A stretch of 64,000 nt of DNA, from assembly GCF_031755915.1 (NCBI RefSeq), contig NC_083381.1, forward strand, positions 6,026,501 through 6,090,500. Direction: 5' to 3'. The stretch is from Ziziphus jujuba. Its lineage: Eukaryota > Streptophyta > Magnoliopsida > Rosales > Rhamnaceae. Shown piece after piece: positions 47,022 to 58,300 of this stretch (position 1 is the first letter of the stretch; each line of letters opens with the position of its first letter). A program made the position numbers and the translations under genes. A model generated the notes under the pieces. That model searched no databases. It was not told where the DNA came from and was given only the letters and a program-made list of their open reading frames with translations.

Positions 47022-47290
47022 ACTGTAAAATATGGTGCAGGGTCAGGAAGTATATTTGAGACATTGCGGCTAGGAAAACTCTAACTTGTGGTGGTCTATA
47101 AAGATTTTGATGGAAATCATCAAAGTGAGCTTGTAAAAGAATTAGCCTAGAGGAAGCATTCATATAATGCTCGCCCTCAAACACTTGATCAGACAATTGC
47201 AAAAATGAATTTGGAGTCTCTCATTCGATACTCTCCTTGTGAAGCCACACTGGTTGCCAAGATTATTAATAGTTTTCTAGATTTTCTAAG
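47022..47290 (+). repeat. Duplicated ALG13-like last exon, copy 1
   Basis: A unit of about 270 bp beginning actgtaaaatatgg and ending ttttctaaga, abutting the Copia 5' LTR. It differs from 52488-52756 at about a dozen positions by eye. Confidence 0.9.
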
Positions 47291-47291
47291 A

Positions 47292-47831
47292 TGGTAGTAA
47301 AGCCATTTCTCTTTTAAAGCCACTATATTTGACTAAGGAAGTGAAAGTGACACCAATTAATAAGCTGTCATGATAAGAGTAAAATTCAAATTGAATTCTA
47401 CCAATTGCACCGCCTCATCCTCTTTAACCTCCTAATGCACCTCTATATATATGTATTTCCATATCTTGTCAATTGATTCCATCTCATATAGACTGTGAGT
47501 CTATTTTGGTGAGAAAGAAATATAGAAAACAAAGAGAAAGAGGAGAGTATTAAAGAGAGAACTATTAAGGGGATTTTCTCCTAAATATTTGTGTCTTTCC
47601 TTTGTATGAGAGAGAATGTGTTTTTTCTCCTACTAAAAGAGAAAGGATATTATCAATTGTGCTATTCTTATTTTAGAGAGAAATTATTTTATTCTTTTGC
47701 TATAATAAAATCTTTCTACAATTGCCAATTATTTTGTGTGTATTTTAGTTGAATATTTTACACACAAATTTTTCATTTTTTCATTTCCACTTCAACTGCA
47801 ATTGTGTGGTCTGTACCTCGATTTCCTAACA
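47292..47831 (+). repeat. 5' LTR of the Copia element
   Basis: Starts tggtagtaaagcc and ends ctaaca. It aligns with 51875-52487 from the 'gaaagaggagagtatta' block to the end. The 5' third is shorter and diverged. TATA-like tatatatatgta lies near 47443. Confidence 0.8.
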
Positions 47832-47832
47832 A

Positions 47833-47844
47833 TGGTATCAGAGC
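47833..47844 (+). promoter_or_regulatory. Primer-binding site (initiator tRNA-Met)
   Basis: tggtatcagagc lies one base after the 5' LTR, the standard Copia primer site complementary to the 3' end of tRNA-iMet. Confidence 0.9.
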
Positions 47845-47869
47845 TTGGTTCATAGGTATCTACAACAAT

Positions 47870-48658
47870 GGTGAGAAGTACAAAATAGAAAATTTCAATG
47901 AGAATAATTTCTCATTGTGGAAAATGAGAATGAAAGCAGTTTTAAGAAAATATAACTGCTTGGCGGCAATTGGTTAAAGGCCCGCCGAGTTCCTTGACGA
48001 TGACAAGTGGAACGAGATGGAAGGAAATGCTATTGCTAATCTGCATCTAGCACTAGCTGATGAAGTATTGTCCAGTGCGACGGAGAAAGGGACAACAAAA
48101 GAAATTTGGGACACTCTCACAAAATTATACAAGGCCAAATCACTGCACAACAAAATTTTCTTCAAGAGAAGGCTTTACACTATTCGGATGATGGAGTCAA
48201 TGACTGTGATAGACCACATCAACACCCTCAATACTTTATTTTCACAGCTCATAGCAATGGGACATAACATCGATACTGGTGAATGTGCCAAAATTTTGCT
48301 TCAAAGTCTACCAAATTCATATGATCAACTCATTGTCAACATAACCAACAACGTAGAAATTTTAGTCTTCGATGATATTGCAGCTGTGGTTCTTGAAGAA
48401 GAAATTCGGTGCAAAAGTAAAGAAGACAGATCGGAAAGCTCACATCAAGTTAAAGCTTTGACGATGACGAGAGGGAGATCAACAAAACGTGGCTCCAGTG
48501 GGAGTCAAAATCAGAATAGATCAAAATCCAGAAGTAAGAAGAATGTCAAATGTCATTACTGTGGCAAGAAAAGGCACTACAAAAGGGAGTGTTGGCATCT
48601 CAAGAAGAATGAAGAAGCCAAAATAAAAGGTGTTGAGTTATCAAAAGTACAAGGTTGA
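47870..48658 (+). pseudogene. Copia gag with zinc knuckle
   Basis: YKIENFNENNFSLWKMRMKA starts the UBN2-type gag and is interrupted by TAA near 47976. The frame 48017-48658 continues through KEIWDTLTKLYKAKSLHNKI to a CHYCGKKRHYKREC knuckle (CX2CX4HX4C). A stop follows at 48656-48658. Confidence 0.85.
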
Positions 48659-48699
48659 TGGCGAGTACCTTGGATGATGGTCATTTTACATAGGGAAGC

Positions 48700-49345
48700 A
48701 ACAATAGTTACTTAAGGTAGAAGAAATGTTGCTGATGTCTGGCTTATGGACTTAGGAGCAACATGGCATATGACCACCCGTAAAGAATGGTTCCACCAAT
48801 ATGAACCTATCTCAGGAGGATCTGTGTTCATGGGAGACGATCATGCCTTGACGATCGCTGGTATTGGTACCTTCAAATTGAAGATGTATGATAGTACAGT
48901 TCGCACCATTTAGAAGGTACGACACGTGAAAGGCCTAAAGAAAAATCTATTGTCTTTAGGACAGTTAGATAATAGTGGGTGCAAAACCCATATTCAAGAT
49001 GAAATCATGAAAATAGTTAAAGGCGTGCTTGTGGTGATGAAAGCGGAAAAGATAGCTGCAAATTTGGACATGCTTAAAGGAGAAACACTACAAGAAGGAG
49101 AAACATCTACAGCGTCAGGAGGCTCTCCAGAAGAATCAATGATGATGTGGCACTGTAAGGTAGGCCACATGTCGGAACGAGGTTTGAAGATTCCTTCTGA
49201 ACAAAAGCTTTTTCCAGGGCTCAAAAAGGTTTCATTACCATTTTGTGAGCATTGTATTATTAGTAAGCAGCATAGATTAAAGTTTAATAGCAATAATGCT
49301 AGAAGCAAAGCTATCTTAGAGCTGATCCACTCCGATGTTTGGTAA
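48700..49345 (+). pseudogene. Copia protease and integrase N-terminus
   Basis: DVWLMDLGATWHMTT carries leucine where the DSGA active-site loop has serine. HVKGLKKNLLSLGQLD closes the protease. MWHCKVGHMSERGL and CEHCIISKQH give the integrase HHCC finger. Stops occur at 48911-48913 and 49343-49345. Confidence 0.8.
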
Positions 49346-49369
49346 GCACTAGTTCTATCATTAGGAGGT

Positions 49370-50080
49370 GCAAGATACTTTGTATCTTTTATTGATGATT
49401 ACTCTAAGAGATGTTGGGTGTATCCAATCAAAAGGAAAGCGGATGTATTTTCAGTTTTCAAAATATTTAAAGCGCTAGTGGAACTTGAATCTGAGAAGAA
49501 AATCAAGTGTTTGAGGACGGACAATGGAGGAGAATATACTAGTGCAGAATTTGATAGCTTCTGTGAACAAGAAGGTATCAAGAGGCAGTTCATGATGGTG
49601 TACACTCTACTACAAAATGGAGTAGCAGAATGGATGAATAGAACCTTATTGGAATGGACAAAAGCGATGTTGAGAACTGCAGGAATGGCCAAGTCATTTT
49701 GGACAGAAGCAGTTAAGACCGCCTGCTATGTGATCAATTGGTCACTATCAACTGCAATTGATCTGAAAACGCCAATGGAGATGTGGACTGGTAAGCCAGC
49801 TAATTATTCTTGCTTACATATATTTGGAAGTCCTGTTTATGTTATGTGCAATGCCCAAAAAACATCAAAGCTAGATCCAAAATCCAGAAAATATATTTTT
49901 TTAGTGTATGTTGATGGAATTAAGGGGTACCATCGCCTGTGGGATCCCATTGCCCACAAAGTAATAATCAGCAGAGATGTGATATTTAGTGAAGATAAAA
50001 TACAAGAAAACAAAAATGATAGCACGTCGAAAGAGAAATCAAAGACTACAATAGTTCAAGTCAAAGAAAGGAAAGAATAA
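49370..50080 (+). pseudogene. Copia integrase core
   Basis: FVSFIDDYSKRCWVYPIK, CLRTDNGGEYTSAEF and QNGVAEWMNRTLLE contain the D, D and E catalytic residues, all still present. KPANYSCLHIFGSPVYV and the following strand match the C-terminal part. The frame ends at 50080. Confidence 0.85.
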
Positions 50081-51217
50081 AATGTTCTGGATTCTTCTGA
50101 AGTAGCACCGAAGCACAATGAACAAGAGCAAGCTGAGTTTGCAACTCCACAAGTTCGACAATCAACTAGGGAGAGAAGAGAACCAGCTTGGCATTCAGAA
50201 TATATTATAGAGGGTAATGTTGCATATTGTCTTCTAACAGAAGATGGAGAGCCATCAATGTTCTAGGAGGCTACAAAAAGCCAGAAGCTTCTCTATGGAT
50301 GGCAGCAATGCAAGGAGAAATTGAAGCTCTCCATAAAAATAAGACATGGGATTTTGTTCCATTACCATAGGGAAGGAAGGCTATTGGCAACAAATGGGTC
50401 TATAAGATCAAACGAGATAACAATAACCAAGTGGAAAGGTATCATGCTAGATTGGTGGTGAAAGGATTTGCTAAGAAAGAAGGTATTGATTTCAATAAGA
50501 TATTTTCTCTTATTGTTCTACTCAGTTCATGTGGTCCTGGCGATTTGTGCTACACTTGACTTGTATTTAGAGCAGTTGGATGTTAAAACTGCATTTCTTC
50601 ATGGAAAACTTGAAGAAGAGATTTACATGCTCCAACCAAAAGGTTTTAAAGAAAAAGTTAAAGAGAACTTAGTTTGCATGTTGAACAAATCTCTATATGT
50701 TCTAAAACAGGTGCCAAGATGTTGGTATAAAAGATTTGATTCCTTCATCATGAGCCTTGAATACAACAGACTTAGTTCAGATCCTTGTGCTTACTACAAG
50801 AGATTTGGTGATGATGATTTTATTATTTTGTTGTTGTATGTTGACGACATATTGGTAGCAGACCCCAACAAAGATCGCATTAAAGATTTAAAGGCACAAT
50901 TGGATAGAGAGTTTGAAATGAGGGACTTGGGACCGAAAAACAAGATTGTAGGGATGCAAATCTATCGAGACAAAAATAATAGGAATATATGGCTTTCTCA
51001 AAAGAATTACATGAAGAAAATTTTGCAGCATTTCAACATGCAAAATTGTAAGCCAATTCTTAACCCTCTTCCTATTAATTTCAAGTTATCCTCAAGTATG
51101 AGTCCTAGCAATGAGAAAGAGAGTATGGAAATGTCTCGAGTACCGTATACATCAGCAGTGGATAGCTTAATGTTCGCTATGGTATGTAGAATATCAGATA
51201 TTGCACAATTAGTGTGA
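50081..51217 (+). pseudogene. Copia reverse transcriptase
   Basis: LDVKTAFLHGKLEEEIYM holds the first catalytic Asp and ILLLYVDDILVA the paired Asps. About 50340-50470 reads WDFVPLP and KWVYKIKR, the RT start, interrupted by a stop near 50369. The QxxFxxK-like block and the 'MSRVPYTSAVDSLMFAMV' RT-RNase H link are present. Confidence 0.85.
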
Positions 51218-51231
51218 GCAGTTAGTCGTAC

Positions 51232-51768
51232 ATGGTGAATCTTGGTAGAGAGTATTGGAATACTGTGAAGAGGATCCTAAGATATGTGAAGGGTATCTCA
51301 AATGCTGCGTTATATTATGGAGGATCAAAGTTTACTATCAGAGGTTATGTTGATTCAGATTATGCAGGTGATCTTGATAAAAGTAAGTCCACCACGAGGT
51401 ATGTGTTTACTCTTGCTGGAGGAGCTGTAAGCTGGGTTTCAAAACTACAGTCCATCATGGCTACCTCTACAACGGAGGCAGAATATATTGCTGCTTCGCA
51501 AGCTAGCAAAGAGGCAATTTGGTTGCAAATGGTACTGAAGGAGCTTGGACACAAACAAGAGAAGATAACTCTTTTTTGTGATAGTCAAAGTGCTTTGCAT
51601 TTAGCAAAGAATCCAACATATCACTTGAAGACAAAACACATACGAGTTCCATTTCACTTTGTTCGTGAAAAAGTGGAAGAAGGAAGTGTGGATCTACAGA
51701 AAATTCATACTAGAGACAACCTGGCAGATGTTTTGACTAAGCCAATTAACACTGACAAGTTTATATGA
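51232..51768 (+). pseudogene. Copia RNase H
   Basis: GYVDSDYAGDLDKSKSTT, then ATSTTEAEYIAASQA, then LFCDSQSALHLAKNPTYH, with the D, E and D residues intact. It ends TRDNLADVLTKPINTDKF, the usual copia closing motif. Confidence 0.9.
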
Positions 51769-51861
51769 TATAGATCCTCCATTGGCCTAGTAGAAACATT
51801 AGCAAGCATGAGAATGAAATAGCAAGTAGAAAGGATAGTAGGATTATAACAAAAGTGACTT

Positions 51862-52487
51862 TAAGTGGGAGATATGTGGCTGCAAATAAAGCCACTTTTG
51901 GCTATTGCTTAGTAATTAAGATGGTGACTTAGTTAAAGGAGGTGGAAGATTGCTTCTTAATTAAGATTTTGACTTAGTCAAAGGAGGTGGAAAAAGAATG
52001 TAGAGATTTCTATATGTGTGGACAACTTGCACATATAGGTGGCATGGCTACAACTAGCAAAGGAGGCCAAATTGAATTTGACAACCTGTACCACCTCTTT
52101 CTACCACCATATTCCTCTTTATATATGTCTTTCTTCTCTTTGTAAAGATTGATTCCATTTTGAGGTGTGAGAGAAGCATAGAAAAACAAAGAGAAAGAGG
52201 AGAGTATTAGAGAGAGAATTACAAAGGGATTTTTTCTTAAATATTTGTGTCTTTCCTTTATTAGAAAGATGTATGTTTTTCTCCTAGTATAAGAGAGAGG
52301 GTATTGTCAATTGTGCTCTCTTTATTCTAGAGAAAAATTGTTATATTCTTTTGTTATAATAAAATCCTTCTACAATTGCCAAATTATTTTGTGTGCATTT
52401 TTATTTGATTATTTTGCACACAAATTCTCATTTTTATCATTTCTACTTCAGTTGTAATTATGTGTTTTATACCTCAATATCCTAACA
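51862..52487 (+). repeat. 3' LTR of the Copia element with polypurine tract
   Basis: The tract aagtgggaga (51863-51872) precedes an LTR starting at about 51875 and ending cctaaca at 52487. It is about 70 bp longer than the 5' LTR, owing to differences in the first third. Confidence 0.8.
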
Positions 52488-52764
52488 ACTGTAAAATATG
52501 ATGTAGGGTCAAGAAGTATATTTGAGACATTGCGGTTAGGAAAACCCTAACTTGTGGTGGTCTATGAAGATTTTGATGGAAATCATCAAAGTGAGCTTGC
52601 AAAAGAATTAGCCTAGAGGAAGCATTCATATAATGCTCGCCCTCAAACCCTTGAACAGACAATTGCAAAAATGAATTTGAAGTCTCTCATTCCATACTCT
52701 CCTAGTGAAGCCACACTGGTTGCCAAGATTATTAATAGTTTTCTAGATTTTCTAGATGATTGAT
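52488..52764 (+). pseudogene. Duplicated ALG13-like last exon, copy 2
   Basis: It reads GSRSIFETLRLGKP, then a stop, LVVVYEDFDGNHQSELAKEL, a stop in place of the Glu of ELAERK, and RKHSYNARPQTLEQTI, finishing NSFLDFLDD and TGA. The end matches the usual family terminus (F-P-D-D). Both internal stops are shared with copy 1, so they predate the duplication. Confidence 0.85.
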
Positions 52765-53282
52765 ATAACTGTAATGTTTGATTATTGAGTCAAAAATAGA
52801 TCCTTTAGATACACTTTTAGTGTCTATTAACTGCTGTTTTAGGCTGTGAATGAATGCCCTACATATATAAAAATCGATAAAATCTTTATTTATATATATA
52901 TTTTTTTGAAATTTGAAGTGTTGAAATACATCAAAATTGTTGGAACGTTCATATGAGTGCAAACTTCTACCGCTTGTAACATCCTGACGGCAAATCTCTC
53001 TCATCTTAAAACAGGAATCTCACAAACTTGTTGACTTCTTTTTTTATTTTTTTGAAGTTCATTTTATATCATTAAGAATGGATTTTTCATATTACTATTA
53101 CACATTTCCTTTTACAAACTAAGTTATGTAGGATTCCATAAATCTTTGCCCTTGCTTTGCCTTTTCCATTTCAAAGAAATAAGTGAATTGGAGATAATTA
53201 ATATTGAACGACAAGCTATGGATCTTATCGGATCAAAGTAAAATTCTGCCATTGTTAAAATTGAAGGCGTTAAATTATTGAA
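52765..53282. other. Intergenic, nothing recognised
   Basis: AT-rich, with no supported gene. Confidence 0.5.
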
Positions 53283-53490
53283 AGACTTAAAGAGGCCTTC
53301 TCCAGACTGCAACATTCGCTGACTTATCTACCACTTGCACGATCACATGATGAGGGAAAGTACTTGACTAGCAATTTTACTCTTCAAATATTGCCAAAAT
53401 TACAATATCTAAGAGTGCTTCCTCTAAAGGGCTATAAAATAACTAAGCTACTAGATTCAATGCCGGTTGTTGGTTTGAAATATTAGCCAC
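53283..53490 (+). pseudogene. NBS-LRR relic (junction of NB-ARC and LRR)
   Basis: About 70 codons read LQHSLTYLPLARSHDEGKYL and then LPKLQYLRVLPLKGYKITKL, the segment between the MHD region and the first leucine-rich repeats of a CNL protein. A stop follows at LKY. It is not a copy of the gene at 20388, whose matching stretch reads LPSMRYLRVLDVGGG. Confidence 0.65.
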
Positions 53491-53979
53491 ATATAGTCTC
53501 AAAACCCATTGTTTTAGGTTTTTAAAATGGACATTTTTTAAAGCCCGTCATTAAAAGCAAATATGGCGCCGTCTTCAATAACTAATTTTTCTTGTACTGT
53601 ACAGGGAAGAAGAATGTAGTGGCAATTAACTTCCATGGAATCAAGTTGTATCTTTCATCTAGTGTAATTTTTCATTTGTTATATGCAAATGATATCATGT
53701 TTTTTTGTTGAGCAAATAATCAATAAAGCTAAGGTATCAAAGTTTGTTAGTGATAAATATTGCTAATTTGGTTAGGGGAATCTGTTAATTGGAACAGTCA
53801 AGTTTTGCTTTATTTTATTTTTTATATATATCATTTTTGGTTCAAAAATCGTACATAGGGTTCATCTAAGGCTCCTTTAAAGAATATTTAGTTATTAAAA
53901 GGCATTACAGATAATGCAATATGTTTTGGAATTTTGTGGTCTGCGACAGTGGATAATATTATTTTTGTAAAGAAACTTA

Positions 53980-54440
53980 AAAGGGAAAGTGGAGACTAGG
54001 GATTTTTGGTGGAAAGATTATCCATCCAGCATAAAGAAACTTCTATATCTTATGCTTGGTCTGAAGTTTGTAGACCTAAAATTTTGGGAGTTTTTGAGGT
54101 TGTTTAGAAAGTTTGATGAAACAGTAGAGTAAATTTGGCAAAAGACGGTTGGATATTGGCTATCAAGGATGACACAATTTGGGTATTATTTTATCTAAAT
54201 GCAGTAAAGGGAAGGATGTTCTAACTTTTAAACAGTAAATTCATTATAAAACTAATAATAATAATAATAAGAAACTAGCTCTTGGTTTTGGAGAAATGTT
54301 ATTGGTATTAGAAACCTAATTATTAAAGATGAATGTTTTCCATTGGTTAATGGTCAAAATATTAGTGTGTGAACTAGGGGAAGGTGAAAAATTATGGCAG
54401 ACATTCATGAGCTTCTTAAAGTTCTTCTATGAAAGTCCTT
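53980..54440 (+). pseudogene. LINE reverse-transcriptase C-terminal relic
   Basis: Across frameshifts it reads FWWKDYPSSIKK, AWSEVCRPKILGVFEV, NLAKDGWILAIKDDTIWV, then SWFWRNVIGIRNLIIKDECF. These match the plant LINE order 'W+.vC.PK..GGLG.r', 'LLaK..W.l....slWv' and 'S..Wr.I...r.li..g'. No endonuclease or RT core remains. Confidence 0.65.
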
Positions 54441-55370
54441 CCTTTAGCTTGCTAAAAGATTTGTGGTGGTGCATCATGAATACCATTGTTGTGTATAAGG
54501 AAAGGATTTGTTATATTTTGTTGGTTAGATGCAACTTTACTAAATGTTTATTCTTCGTACTATATTTCAATTTTTACCAAATTTGATTTAAAAAAAAAAT
54601 AAAAAAACAATAAAAGATTTTCGATTTTTGACGATTTTACTTTGAGATGTGCAAGCAATCAACTTTTTCAAGGTCTTAAAAAGAAAAAAGAAAAAAAAAA
54701 AATTAGAGAAGGGAAAAGTGACGCTGTGCCATTGTTTTGGGGACATATTGCTTCAAAATAAACATTATGGGAGCAACTTTAAACTTGAATGAAAAGCACA
54801 TAAGTTTATTCTGTAATTTTCCCCGAAAAATGAAACATTACAAGCAATAAGAAAACAACGTTTGTGGAACTCCACGATGGTTTTTACAGTTTTGGGGACA
54901 GCGCACAGCATTTCATAGATTTGATGATTTATAATTATTACTATTATTATGGAAGTTACATAGATTAGATGTAGTTAAATTTTCTACTTCAACTATTATA
55001 AAAATTAATTCTTAAAAATGTTTTTCCATATAATATAATGCCCTCTAATACAAACCAGTTGAGGTAAACATATAAATAAATATTAACAAATCTCATCAGA
55101 AACACTAAAGTGAATTTCTTGACCAAAGACAACCCCTTTTACTCAAGGCAACTTCTCTTCCGGTTCAATTCCGTGCATTTGAGCATGAAAACTGGAGAGC
55201 ATCTATAGAAAATCGTAGATGTACAATTAATGCTAAAGAATGAAAAAATAGCCAAAAGACAGGGGAGACAGATTGATTTAAAAAAAAAAAAAAAAAGAAA
55301 AAAAAAAAGATAAGAAAAAGGGAAAATGAACTATAGGTAGTTACATGCATATATAACACAACTTTTGCCG
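54441..55370. other. Intergenic / 3' flank of the EFR3-like gene
   Basis: No gene seen. Poly-A runs lie at 54690-54700 and 55279-55309. The right part presumably holds the EFR3-like 3' UTR. Confidence 0.5.
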
Positions 55371-58300
55371 TTAGCAGCCAGCTGCTTTCAAAAACTTGTC
55401 ATAGGGGCTCGATGGCGGTAGCCTGAAAGAATATGGTCCACAGTCACGCGGACAGAGAAGAAGTTGTTCCCGAGTTCGAACATGCTCCTTATTTACCAAC
55501 TTTAGGTCTTCTTCGGAAAAATCCCTCATCTGAATGCACAGGAATAACAGAACCATGATAATATTTCTAGGATGCTGATCATCAAGATGACCAAACAGCT
55601 TCATGCTGTTAAGCTACTTAAAATCTAACAATTATCTATCATAATTACTATCACCCAATATTGCGCTGCCAAATGATAAAGTTCTTTAACTGCAAGCATT
55701 TTGTTCAATAACAGAAAAACATAATAATAACAGTAACAATAAAAATATGAACAGCTACTATTGCAGTACCATGTAAAAATTGATCAATATCTTTCCAAAA
55801 GAATGATGAAACAATTGTCAATGATATTATGACTTATGACCATCCCTAATTCTTCTTCTATCTACTTTATTTCAACAGGAGCCTTTTAAATGCTAACACC
55901 CTGCACATCCGCAAATGACTTCACTTGTAAGGTTGCATATCTTGCAATTAGTTTTGATGTCAGCTTTTCCAGATCTCCGCAAACGATTGGATATTCATAA
56001 ATCCCCATGTAATTTACTTAGCTGACCAACTCTTACACAATATGCTTCAATCATAACCTCAATGGAGGTCAGAGTGTGTTCCAAATTCTCAGGGTAGATT
56101 GATGTTAACATTTGATAATTCATTATTACCATAGTTATTGTCGTAATAATCACCATATTGAGCCTCAAAAGAAGCATTTGATGTAGGTCCGTTCTATTTT
56201 CTTTATGGAAGATGCAAATGAAAAACAAAATTACGACTAGGAATCTTACATACAATAAATTAATTTACCTTGTTTTCAATTTCAGTGGAAAGAACTATTG
56301 CCTTTGAATCTTCTTGTTGTTTAAAACTATGAAGCACTGACATCTTCTGTTGTTTACCCATTACAAGGGCTTCACACTGATTTCTCATCTGATCATAAGG
56401 TATCGGTGTTGGAGAAACAGGGGAGCTTACAAGTTGTCGTGCTGTTTCTAGGACCTGTTAGAAATAGCAGAACCCTACTATCATTTTCCTAGGAAATATG
56501 AAAGATAGACAATGTTGCTGAAAAAGTCACAAAAAATTTAGACAGAATAAGTTAAGAAAGAACTGAGTAATTCATAACAAGCACCACTCATTTTCGAAGT
56601 AAGATTCAGAATATAAATGAGTTCACGACTATTAAAAATATGTGATGATAATTATGATAACATCTCTTCCTTCTATATCTGCATTTGCTAATAATATTAA
56701 CCAGGGCTACATATTTGCATTTATTTTCTCTTCACTGTTTTCTTTTTTTTTTCTTTTTTTTTGTTGTATTGATTTTTGCTTCAGGAAGTACCATAAAGTA
56801 AATCAAAATCATATGACCAGGGTACAAAGATATGAATTCAAATCTTCTCTTATCTTTCGTAGATTTTCCATTTCATATATCTCAACACCAAAGTATTTAG
56901 AGTTTCAAAATCTGCACCCACCGATGTTTTGCTTTCAAGATACTATTCCATAAACACTTGTTGATATTTGAGTTATGCTCTTCCTAAAGCTAGGTATCTT
57001 AGTGTACTAATTTAAGGTAACTTCAGTGTAAGTAAATGTAATACGCCATACACACATTCCATGTTCTAGATCTCATATGAAGGGGAGGGAGAGAGAGATT
57101 TGCATGTTTAGTTTTGAAATCTGTATGCAAATTGGGGATAAATCCACCCTCCATTTGCTATTTTCATTCCAAGCACACTAGGTGCCTTGATTGGAGGATT
57201 ATGTAACACTATTGTACAAGATACCATTCTCAACTCTTATCTAAAAAGGTACCAATCTCAACGAAAATATAAAGGTTCCATGTTTGGCAGTTAACGAAAG
57301 ATGCTGGCTCCATCAACTCATTCGGGTTGGAATACATGTCAAATTTTGTATTCCAAATAACCATTTCCCAAAAACCAAATTCTTGAATTATTTACTTGTT
57401 CATCTAGACAATTAAAATTTCCCTCCTTCAGGACTTGTCATCTAAATAGGAACACGGTATGATTTGGTTTCTCTCTCTGTTGATAGAATGCATTAATGAC
57501 AGTAACTTAAATTGGAAAATTTAAAGGTATTTTCTAATCAATAAACTCATCTGATTTTAGGAAAAATTTATAGTTATATGCTTCCCCTGGTCAACATTGG
57601 CCAATCTAAAGAACTATTGCCAAATTGTAAAAGACTTCTTACCGATTCCAGTAACTGATTTACACTTAGAACGTCAAAGGTACTTATAGAGATTGATGTT
57701 TTGCGGTCAGACTGACTTCCACTTGCTTCAGGCAATGTTTCTTCATCCGTCAACGCAGCTGGATTCATCACCTGAAAGAAGACCCATCAGAAAAAAATAA
57801 TTTCTAGAGCCATGCAGATGGGAGTGACAAACCAAAAATTTTACCTCATCAAAGCCTTCCACATCCATATGCGCAAGAGGAGAGCAGGGCCGGGGTGTCT
57901 CCATAAACAAAGGAGCCCCTAATGGATATCCATCATCAGGTGAAAATCCCTGCGTGAGTTGCTTCTTGATGCTTGACAACTCATCCTTTGTAGAAGAGAG
58001 AAAAGACTATTAAAAGGAAAGAAATTATTTTTTTTTTTTTTTCTTAAGTGTGTTAGAAAGAGAGGGGAAGTATAGTTGTTCTTAAGCATGTAATTATATG
58101 AATACAGAAAATAGATCATAGAAATAAACAGCTTAAATAACACCTAGGAATAGTTTACTTCTTACAACCTTGGGTTGCAAAACTATAAGCACAACTAAAA
58201 TGTAATTTTGAACACGTAATCAAGCTTTAAATTTTGTTCATCAACTCCAAAAAGATTCAGTTATATTATATTACAATAACCCTGCAACAGCTTAAATGTG

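Larger units (their letters stand above)
45106..47290 (+). pseudogene. ALG13: ALG13-like UDP-GlcNAc transferase subunit, pseudogene
   Basis: Exon 1 (45106-45267) reads GDTEDDIKPKKIAFVIVGTT then CFDALVGAVDTQAVK, the start of ALG13. Exon 2 (46683-46769) reads SEGGDGSIATDHFTFSSSNA between an AG and a GT. Exon 3 (from 47041) reads GSGSIFETLRLGK, DGNHQSELVKELA and RKHSYNARPQTL. ALG13 pairs with membrane-bound ALG14 to add the second GlcNAc to the dolichol-linked N-glycan precursor at the ER. Defects: the expected ATG before GDT is AGG (45106-45108), the end of exon 1 diverges from the family, and exon 3 has TAA after LGK and TAG inside the ELAERK motif. The last exon is duplicated at 52488, and a Copia element follows it. 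Confidence 0.85.
47292..52487 (+). mobile_element. Ty1/copia LTR retrotransposon (Tork/Tnt1-like), decayed
   Basis: LTRs at 47292-47831 and about 51875-52487 flank an initiator-tRNA-Met primer site, gag, protease, integrase, RT and RNase H in copia order. Many in-frame stops make it inactive. The flanks are not a 5-bp target duplication. Instead the copies of the ALG13-like last exon abut both LTRs. Confidence 0.92.

Noticed and set aside
55995..56255. 86-codon minus ORF between EFR3-like exons
   Set aside because: It lies within the intron 55530-56268. The flanking exons join in phase without it.
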